A stretch of 5,524 nt of DNA from Chloroflexota bacterium (GTDB taxonomy: Bacteria > Chloroflexota > Dehalococcoidia > DSTF01 > JACRBR01). A program made the translations under genes and the position numbers. Below, in pieces: positions 1-4,325 of the stretch (position 1 is the first letter of the stretch; every line of letters begins with the position of its first letter). The DNA is taken from the NCBI GenBank assembly GCA_021813085.1, contig JAKAMA010000188.1:1-5524 (forward strand), written 5' to 3'. Under the pieces are notes generated by a model that was given only the letters and a program-made list of their open reading frames with translations, was not told the DNA's origin and ran no database searches.

Positions 1-2
1 CG

Positions 3-596
3 ACGGCCGTCTTCGCGGAGCACGGCTACGACGCCGCGACGACGCGCGAGGTGGCGGAGCGCGCGGGCTGCTCCGAGGGGCTGATCCACCGCTACTTCGG
101 CGGCAAGCGGGGGCTGCTGCTGGCGCTGCTCGACGACAAGGCCGACGGCCTCGCCGAGCAGATGCGGGCGGCCCTGCCCGACCGGGCGTCGCTCGACGAC
201 GAGCTGACGCGGATCTTCCTCTGGCCGCTCGAGTCGATGTGGGAGCAGCGCGACTTCATGCGCGTCTGCGTCTCGCGTGCGTCGATCGACCCGGAGGTCG
301 GCCACATGGTCGGGCATCACCTGAACGCGCGACGCGTCGAGGTGATCGCGGAGAAGCTGCGCCGGCACCAGGCGGCGGGACGCGTGCGCGACGACGTCGA
401 TGTCGACGCGGTCGCGTACGCGGTCACGGGCATGAACCTGGCGAGCGGCTTCTTCCTGCAGGCGGTGTTCGACCTCGACCGGGACGAGGTACGGCGGATG
501 ACGGAGCAGATGGCGCGCGTCGTCGCGCGCGGCATCGCGCCGGACTCCGCCGCGACGGCGGCGGCGACGCGTGACGGCGGACGGAAGGCGGACTGA
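3..596 (+). CDS. TetR/AcrR-family transcriptional regulator (5' partial)
   Basis: The reading frame is open from the window edge, so the true start lies upstream; 197 codons are visible. An internal GTG at 51 falls inside the DNA-binding domain and is not the start. Visible residues 1-40 form the typical TetR N-terminal helix-turn-helix: AVFAEHGYDAATT, then EVAERAGCSEGLIHRYFGGK (fragment residues 16-35), where HRYFGGK corresponds to the family's Y-x-F-x-x-K signature. The remaining ~150 residues are a variable all-helical ligand-binding and dimerisation domain, with no feature that identifies the ligand. Family members are dimeric repressors released from DNA by a small molecule. The stop (594-596) is 1 nt before the likely start of the MFS exporter, so this regulator probably represses its own efflux operon (inference from context). 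Only the first ~15-25 residues appear to be missing. Family assignment is secure; the inducer is unknown. Confidence 0.93.
   Translation, partial: TAVFAEHGYDAATTREVAERAGCSEGLIHRYFGGKRGLLLALLDDKADGLAEQMRAALPDRASLDDELTRIFLWPLESMWEQRDFMRVCVSRASIDPEVGHMVGHHLNARRVEVIAEKLRRHQAAGRVRDDVDVDAVAYAVTGMNLASGFFLQAVFDLDRDEVRRMTEQMARVVARGIAPDSAATAAATRDGGRKAD
583..588 (+). promoter_or_regulatory. Ribosome binding site deciding the MFS start
   Basis: GGAAGG lies inside the last codons of the TetR gene, 9 nt before the GTG at 598. The alternative in-frame GTG at 571 has no purine-rich Shine-Dalgarno sequence in front of it. This favours 598 as the exporter start and implies translational coupling to the TetR gene. 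Confidence 0.55.
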
Positions 597-597
597 C

Positions 598-2067
598 GTG
601 CGACGCATCGAGTACAAGTACATCGTCGGCATCGTCTTCGTGTTCGGGCTGTTCATCGACCTGCTGGACATGACGATCACGAACGTCGCGCTGCCGACGC
701 TGGCGCGCGACTTTTCGGCGACGACGACCACCATCGAGTGGGTGGTGACGGGCTACCTGCTGAGCCTGGCGGTGTTCATCCCGGTGAGCGGCTGGGCGGG
801 CGACCGCTTCGGCACCAAGCGGGTGTTCATGTTCGCGCTGTCGGTGTTCGTGACGGGCTCGCTGCTGTGCGGGCTGTCGTGGAACATCGAATCGCTGATC
901 GGCTTCCGGGTGCTGCAGGGCGTCGGCGGCGGCATGCTGACGCCGGTGGGCACAGCGATGCTGTTCCGCGCCTTCCCGCCGGCGGAGCGGGCGGCGGCAT
1001 CGGCGCTGCTGGCGATCCCGGCGGTGGTGGCGCCGGCAACGGGGCCGGTGCTGGGCGGCTACCTCGTCGAGTTCCAGAGCTGGCGCTGGATCTTCTTCGT
1101 CAACGTGCCGATCGGGCTGACGGGTCTTGCCGTGTCGTGGCTGTTCCTGCGGGAAGAGGTGCAGGCGCACACCGGGCATCTGGACGTGCCGGGGTTCGTG
1201 CTGTCGGCGACGGGGCTGGCGTCGGTCGTGTACGCGCTCTCGGAGGCGGGGACGCGGACGTTCAGCGACCCTCGGGTGATCGGCTTCGGGCTCGCGGGGG
1301 TGGCGATCCTGGCGATCTTCACCGTCGTCGAGCTGCGGGTGCGGGAGCCGATGATCGACGTGCGGCTGTTCCGGGACAAGCTGTTCAGCGCGGCGAACGC
1401 GGTGCAGCTCGTCGCGCAGGGCGGGCTGATGGGGGCGCTGTTCCTGCTGCCCCTGTTCCTCCAGTTCGAGCAGGGGCTGAGCCCGTTGCAGTCGGGCCTG
1501 ACGACGTTTCCGCAGGCGATCGGCGTAGTGCTGATGGTGCAGCCGGCGGGGAAGATCTACCGGCGCATCGGGCCGCGGCGGATGATGATGCTCGGGATGC
1601 TGGGGGCGACGCTGACGACGCTGGCGTTCTTCTGGGTGGGCCTGGGGACGAGCCAGTGGACGATCCGGGCGATCATGCTCGCGCGCGGCGCGTCGTTCGC
1701 GTTCTCGCTGATCCCGCTGCAGACGGCGACGTTCGCGACGATCAAGGGAGCGGACACGGGGCGGGCGAGCGCGATCTTCAACTCGGGGCGGCAGGTGGCG
1801 GCGAGCTTCGGCGTGGCGCTGCTGGGGACGGTGCTGACGAACCGGCTGACGGCGCACGGCGCGCAGCTCGGCAACCCGCTGACCGCGGCCGCGGCGACGA
1901 CGGCGTTCCAGGAAGCGTTCCTCGCGGCGTCGGCGCTGGCGGCGGTGGGCGTCGTGGCGTCGCTGCTCATCGACGACAAGGCGGCGGCGGGGACGATGGC
2001 GCCCGCGCGCGTGCGCGCCGCGCCCGACGCGGCGGACGCGGCGGAGCCGGCGGTAGCGGTCGGGTGA
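598..2067 (+). CDS. MFS multidrug exporter, DHA2 (EmrB/QacA-like) family
   Basis: The predicted 489-residue inner-membrane protein has a hydrophobicity pattern typical of 14-TM drug:H+ antiporters, and its length is normal for the DHA2 family. Motifs in order (numbering from GTG 598): LDMTITNVALP at 23-33 (motif D1, end of TM1), GWAGDRFGTKR at 65-75 (motif A, loop 2-3), RVLQGVGGGMLTP at 104-116 (motif B, with the conserved Arg of TM4), and PATGPVLGGYLVE at 146-158 followed by WRWIFFVNVPIG (motif C, the antiporter signature). The C-terminal ~25 residues are Ala-rich and likely cytosolic and disordered. Such proteins export hydrophobic drugs, dyes or metabolites using the proton gradient; the substrate cannot be read from sequence. 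The gene starts 1 nt after the TetR stop, so the pair is very likely one operon. GTG 571 is an alternative start that would overlap the TetR gene by 26 nt. Confidence 0.95.
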   Translation: MRRIEYKYIVGIVFVFGLFIDLLDMTITNVALPTLARDFSATTTTIEWVVTGYLLSLAVFIPVSGWAGDRFGTKRVFMFALSVFVTGSLLCGLSWNIESLIGFRVLQGVGGGMLTPVGTAMLFRAFPPAERAAASALLAIPAVVAPATGPVLGGYLVEFQSWRWIFFVNVPIGLTGLAVSWLFLREEVQAHTGHLDVPGFVLSATGLASVVYALSEAGTRTFSDPRVIGFGLAGVAILAIFTVVELRVREPMIDVRLFRDKLFSAANAVQLVAQGGLMGALFLLPLFLQFEQGLSPLQSGLTTFPQAIGVVLMVQPAGKIYRRIGPRRMMMLGMLGATLTTLAFFWVGLGTSQWTIRAIMLARGASFAFSLIPLQTATFATIKGADTGRASAIFNSGRQVAASFGVALLGTVLTNRLTAHGAQLGNPLTAAAATTAFQEAFLAASALAAVGVVASLLIDDKAAAGTMAPARVRAAPDAADAAEPAVAVG

Positions 2068-2070
2068 GGC

Positions 2071-2107
2071 GGGGGGACCGGGGCGCTGGGGATTGGAGAT
2101 TTGGGGG
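2071..2107 (+). other. Putative G-quadruplex-forming G-rich stretch
   Basis: Four G-runs follow one another directly after the MFS stop: six G at 2071-2076, four at 2080-2083, four at 2088-2091 and five at 2103-2107. The loops are 3, 4 and 11 nt. The + strand, which is also the RNA-sense strand, could fold into a G-quadruplex. The second half (GGGGATT, GGAGATT, then TGGGGGACT) looks like a degenerate short tandem repeat. The stretch sits at the junction between the MFS gene and the R-M cassette. Function is unknown; it could affect the 3' end of the MFS transcript or mark the insertion junction. Confidence 0.4.
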
Positions 2108-2133
2108 ACTGCGGTCGTGGAGACGCGGCGCTG

Positions 2134-2150
2134 CCGGTTGCCATAACCGG
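2134..2150. repeat. Perfect inverted repeat, candidate operator
   Basis: CCGGTT (2134-2139) and AACCGG (2145-2150) are perfect reverse complements around a 5-nt centre, GCCAT. The site lies ~70-85 bp upstream of the methyltransferase start and abuts the GAAC-N4-GTTC palindrome. It contains TTGCCA, a 5/6 match to a -35 box. No T-tract follows, so a terminator for the MFS gene is less likely than a protein-binding site. Confidence 0.4.
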
Positions 2151-2176
2151 AACGCTTGTTCTAGTCCGGCGATTAT
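2138..2176 (+). promoter_or_regulatory. Probable promoter region of the R-M operon
   Basis: This is the only AT-richer stretch before the methyltransferase gene. TTGCCA at 2138-2143 resembles a -35 hexamer. Possible -10 elements are TAGTCC at 2162-2167 (18-nt spacer, poor match) and GATTAT at 2171-2176 (better match but too far from TTGCCA). The exact core cannot be settled by eye. In either reading the LexA-like box at 2150-2161 falls in the spacer or on the -35 region, where a bound repressor would block RNA polymerase. Confidence 0.3.
2150..2161. promoter_or_regulatory. Putative LexA (SOS) box, GAAC-N4-GTTC
   Basis: GAAC (2150-2153), GCTT, GTTC (2158-2161) is a perfect match to the GAAC-N4-GTTC core of the LexA operator known from Firmicutes and Actinobacteria (consensus CGAACRNRYGTTYC). 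The outer bases are G and T rather than C and C, and the third centre base is T rather than a purine, so the match is to the core and not the full consensus. It lies 55 bp before the methyltransferase start, inside the probable promoter. If real, DNA damage would induce the operon. Confidence 0.45.
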
Positions 2177-2177
2177 G

Positions 2178-2188
2178 GGAGAATCTCC
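2178..2188 (+). promoter_or_regulatory. Short leader hairpin near the methyltransferase RBS
   Basis: GGAGA (2178-2182) and TCTCC (2184-2188) form an inverted repeat about one base. The downstream arm merges into CTCCTC (2185-2190), which is complementary to Shine-Dalgarno-type purines and could alternatively pair with GAGG at 2197-2200 (CCTC/GAGG, 6-nt loop) or with the GAGAGG ahead of the start. With a centre of one base, the first element is more plausible as a DNA-binding palindrome; the pairing with the RBS would be an RNA switch. Both roles are inference. Confidence 0.3.
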
Positions 2189-2202
2189 TCAGACCCGAGG
2201 TT

Positions 2203-2209
2203 GAGAGGT
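2203..2209 (+). promoter_or_regulatory. Ribosome binding site of the methyltransferase
   Basis: GAGAGGT at 2203-2209 is close to the AGGAGGT consensus and ends 7 nt before the ATG at 2217. An alternative start, GTG 2208, overlaps this motif and would use GAGG at 2197-2200 with 7-nt spacing. The ATG with the longer match is preferred. Confidence 0.5.
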
Positions 2210-2216
2210 GCGGGAT

Positions 2217-3302
2217 ATGGTGGTTGCCGTCGAAGCTGCGTCGCTGCGACGCTTACGGCCCCGGAACAGCCGGCCGGCGTGGCGGCCCCACGGTGACCTT
2301 CTCGAGCGCGCACAGCAAACCGCGATCTTCAAGCGTGGGAACGTCGAGATCTGGCGGGGCGATGCACTTCGCTTCTATCCAGCCTGGACGTCGCCCACTG
2401 TGATCATCTCCGACGGCCCATATGGCGTGTCCGGCTTCCCCGGCGATCCTCCGACCGCCGAGCATCTTCCAGAGATTTACGAGCCGCACATTGAGGCATG
2501 GGGGCACGCTGCTTTACCTTCCACGACACTTTGGTTCTGGAACACTGAGCTCGGCTGGGCGACGGTCCACCCGACACTCGTCAAGCACGGCTGGGAGTAC
2601 CGCAGCTGTCACATCTGGAACAAGGGCAGCGGTCACGTGGCCGGCAACGCGAACACCAAGACGCTCCGCAAGTTCCCGGTCATCACGGAGGTCTGCGTCC
2701 AATATGTGCGCATGGTGACACTGCCGGCACCCGGTGCACCTCGGCCGCTAGCCCTCAGGGAGTGGCTGCGGCACGAGTGGGCACGGACGGGGCTGCCCTT
2801 CTCAAAGACGAACGAGGCATGCGGTGTGCGCAACGCGGCGACGCGGAAGTACTTCACGAAGGATCACCTCTGGTACTTCCCGCCGGCCGAGGCCTTCGAA
2901 CAGCTCGCCCGTTACGCGAATCGGCATGGCCACCGCATCGGCCGGCCGTATTTTTCGATCGATGGGAACCGGTCGGTAACCGGCCAAGAGTGGGATTCGC
3001 TGCGCGCCAAGTTCGAGTGCCGCTTCGGTGTGCACAATGTCTGGAATGAACCACCTGTGCGCAACGGCGAGCGCATCAAGAGTGGCCCCCGCGCGGTACA
3101 TCTAAATCAGAAGCCCCTTTCTCTGGTGAAGCTGGCAATCGAGGTATCGTCTGACCCGGGGGACGTGGTTTGGGAACCATTTGGAGGAATGTGCACCGGC
3201 GCCCTTGCCGCCCTGCAAACGCAGCGATCCTGCTTTGCGGCAGAGCGCGTTCCCGAGTTCTTCGACCTCGCATGTGACAGACTAGCCACATCCGATGGTT
3301 GA
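2217..3302 (+). CDS. Beta-class site-specific DNA methyltransferase (N6-adenine or N4-cytosine)
   Basis: This 361-residue protein likely transfers a methyl group from S-adenosylmethionine to an exocyclic amino group in DNA, protecting host DNA from the nuclease encoded next to it. Motif order is that of the beta class: GNVEIWRGDA (41-50), catalytic motif IV SDGPYG (65-70), a long middle part (~160-280) likely holding the target-recognition domain, HLNQKP with the motif X helix (296-312), then AdoMet-binding motif I EPFGGMCTG (320-328) and an acidic residue in AAER (341-344, motif II). Both key motifs are unusual: motif IV is DGPY instead of D/N/S-PP-Y/F, and motif I reads FGGMC where FxGxG is common. 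The surrounding family hallmarks are intact, so the enzyme is probably active, but the target base and site cannot be predicted. Start ATG 2217 has the better RBS; GTG 2208 would add 3 residues. The N-terminal ~30 residues are Arg-rich and outside the recognisable domain. The end overlaps the nuclease gene. Confidence 0.88.
   Translation: MVVAVEAASLRRLRPRNSRPAWRPHGDLLERAQQTAIFKRGNVEIWRGDALRFYPAWTSPTVIISDGPYGVSGFPGDPPTAEHLPEIYEPHIEAWGHAALPSTTLWFWNTELGWATVHPTLVKHGWEYRSCHIWNKGSGHVAGNANTKTLRKFPVITEVCVQYVRMVTLPAPGAPRPLALREWLRHEWARTGLPFSKTNEACGVRNAATRKYFTKDHLWYFPPAEAFEQLARYANRHGHRIGRPYFSIDGNRSVTGQEWDSLRAKFECRFGVHNVWNEPPVRNGERIKSGPRAVHLNQKPLSLVKLAIEVSSDPGDVVWEPFGGMCTGALAALQTQRSCFAAERVPEFFDLACDRLATSDG
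2238..2252. repeat. 15-bp interrupted palindrome inside the methyltransferase start region
   Basis: GCGTCGC (2238-2244) and GCGACGC (2246-2252) are perfect reverse complements around a single T. As RNA this gives a 6-bp GC-rich stem with a CUG triloop about 20 nt after the start codon. It encodes part of AASLRRL. It could be an operator, a start-proximal RNA hairpin, or chance in GC-rich coding DNA. Confidence 0.3.
3272..3291 (+). promoter_or_regulatory. Possible hairpin in front of the nuclease start
   Basis: ATGTG (3272-3276) and CACAT (3287-3291) can pair across a 10-nt loop, ending 3 nt before the nuclease ATG. No Shine-Dalgarno motif is visible in this stretch. A weak hairpin that is opened by ribosomes finishing the methyltransferase would make nuclease translation depend on methyltransferase translation. 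The stem is short, so this is tentative. Confidence 0.25.
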
Positions 3303-4230
3303 CAAGCCTGCCGCACCCCCGCAGCCGCCTCCGAGGCTTGCACCATCCGCGGCTTTGCCCTTCTACGACGTATGGCAACGCGTGCGCGATGCTCTCATGG
3401 CACTCCCTGGATACTTTCGGAGCGAGACGAGCATCACCGGTCTTCACGCCACCGACATTTTCACGCTCGGCGCAACACTCGGTGCGACCATCGAGGATCA
3501 GGTCGTGTCGACACTCAACGCGATGCGAGCAGTCTGGGATCCCGACGAGAAGTACGCGCTGTTCCGGTTTATCCGCCAGCCGCAAACGTTTCCCGATGTC
3601 TTACTTGCCCGCCGAACTCTAGGCGAATCAGCAACTGCCGAGATCGCCTTTGGTATTGAGCTAAAGAGCTGGTATCTCCTGGCCAAGGAGGCCGAGCCCA
3701 GTTTCCGGTATCTCGCGACTGCGCGGGCATGCGCTGATCTCGATCTACTTGTTATTGTGCCGTGGTTTCTGTCCAACGTGATCTCCGGGTCACCCGTTGT
3801 ACTGGAACCCTACATCGAGTCCAGCCAGTACGCAGCCCTATATCGGAACTTCTTCTGGTCCCACGTGAGGCAGGCCAAGGGCGACGCCTCAATCGTGGTT
3901 CCGAAGGACATCCAGCCGTATCCGAAGAAGTCAGACAACATCTCTGATCACGCGACGCAAGACACCGGCAAGAACTTCGGACGCATCGCTCGAACGGGTC
4001 TCATCGAGAGTTACGTCGAACGCATGAAACGGGAACTCGTGGCCGGAATCGAAGCGCGCTATTGGCTTCAATTCTTCAAGATGTTCCAGGAGCATGATGA
4101 CCCGGGGAAGATCGCGGCGGTGTTCAAGCGCTTGGAGAAGGAGATCGGGGCAGACTCAGGAGGGCGCGATGCGTCATCGTTCGGTCTGAGCTTGTTGGAC
4201 GCCGTCCGGCAGCAATTCAGTCTTGACTAG
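3295..4230 (+). CDS. Predicted Type II restriction endonuclease, PD-(D/E)XK fold, family not recognised
   Basis: This 311-residue protein is probably the DNA-cleaving partner of the overlapping methyltransferase. The nuclease core is visible as F-P-D101 followed 20 residues later by G-I-E122-L-K124-S-W, the PD...ExK pattern whose acidic residues bind Mg2+ and whose Lys assists catalysis. An upstream acidic pair in TIEDQV (E67, D68) sits in a helix, where many such nucleases carry an extra conserved Glu. The next strand region is hydrophobic (DLDLLVIVPWFLSNVISGSP, 148-167), as expected of the fold's central sheet. The C-terminal half has NFGRIARTG (227-235), which looks like a conserved family motif, and a helical Lys-rich tail. 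The Pro-rich N-terminal 20 residues are probably flexible. ATG 3295 overlaps the methyltransferase stop by 8 nt with no RBS, suggesting translational coupling. No signal peptide or membrane segment is evident. I cannot name the family or cleavage site; the assignment as the restriction partner rests on motif plus position. Confidence 0.78.
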   Translation: MVDKPAAPPQPPPRLAPSAALPFYDVWQRVRDALMALPGYFRSETSITGLHATDIFTLGATLGATIEDQVVSTLNAMRAVWDPDEKYALFRFIRQPQTFPDVLLARRTLGESATAEIAFGIELKSWYLLAKEAEPSFRYLATARACADLDLLVIVPWFLSNVISGSPVVLEPYIESSQYAALYRNFFWSHVRQAKGDASIVVPKDIQPYPKKSDNISDHATQDTGKNFGRIARTGLIESYVERMKRELVAGIEARYWLQFFKMFQEHDDPGKIAAVFKRLEKEIGADSGGRDASSFGLSLLDAVRQQFSLD

Positions 4231-4325
4231 CGAGCGATGTGCACCAGTGCGGCACCCATCCATGACGCGAGCGTGCCTACCTGTGAGATGCGCTCGGCCG
4301 CGCCGACCGTGCTACACTCGCGGCG
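4231..4325. other. Intergenic gap between nuclease gene and recJ
   Basis: These 95 nt hold no credible gene. I see no terminator after the nuclease stop: the best pairing, GTGC-G-GCAC at 4247-4255, has a one-base loop and no T-tract. GCGAGCG occurs twice (4230-4236 and 4267-4273), a short direct repeat too weak to call an attachment site. The right end carries the recJ promoter. Confidence 0.6.
4310..4318 (+). promoter_or_regulatory. Extended -10 promoter of recJ, probably giving a leaderless mRNA
   Basis: TGC-TACACT is an extended -10 element (TGn at 4310-4312, TACACT at 4313-4318; conserved T, A and final T present). The hexamer ends 7 nt before the ATG at 4326, so transcription would start at or next to the A of the start codon. 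No -35 hexamer is clear at 16-18 nt upstream, and no Shine-Dalgarno motif precedes the ATG, both consistent with an extended -10 and leaderless translation. Confidence 0.5.

Larger units (their letters stand above)
2208..4230 (+). other. Two-gene restriction-modification cassette, probably horizontally acquired
   Basis: The methyltransferase and nuclease genes overlap by 8 nt and share a codon style that differs from both flanks. Third positions are mixed, and codons such as cta, ctt, att, gtt, tca and aaa occur that are nearly absent from the MFS, TetR and recJ genes. The neighbours are an efflux operon and a housekeeping repair gene with no functional link to R-M, as expected for an inserted defence module. 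I found no integrase, transposase or tRNA in the window, and no convincing direct repeat at 2068-2140 versus 4231-4325 that would mark the insertion ends. Confidence 0.7.

Noticed and set aside
571..597. GTG 571 as start of the MFS gene
   Set aside because: It lacks a Shine-Dalgarno motif and adds nine hydrophilic residues before TM1, while GTG 598 has GGAAGG 9 nt upstream and sits 1 nt after the TetR stop. It is not fully excluded.
424..1857. Long open frame on the minus strand opposite the MFS gene (477 codons)
   Set aside because: It encodes a low-complexity Arg/His/Gln/Pro-rich product with no domain, typical of the antisense of GC-rich coding DNA. The plus-strand MFS frame has clear family motifs.
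738..2204. Long plus-strand open frame overlapping the MFS gene (488 codons)
   Set aside because: It is a +1-type shadow rich in Gly, Ala and Arg, with no recognisable motif, and it runs through the MFS stop only because stop codons are rare at this GC content.
2068..2207. A controller (C) protein gene or C-box for the R-M system
   Set aside because: No small helix-turn-helix gene fits in the gap or between the two R-M genes, and I see no GACT/AGTC-type C-box pair. Control by other means is more likely.
3295..4230. Assignment of the nuclease to a named restriction family such as XamI or ScaI
   Set aside because: The length and the PD-(D/E)XK core fit several families, but no residue pattern that I can verify by eye singles one out.
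4247..4255. Terminator hairpin GTGC-G-GCAC after the nuclease gene
   Set aside because: A one-base loop cannot form a stable RNA hairpin of this stem length, and no T-tract follows.
4230..4273. Repeated GCGAGCG as an insertion-site duplication
   Set aside because: Seven GC-rich bases repeated within 40 nt are expected by chance here, and no copy was found at the left edge of the cassette.
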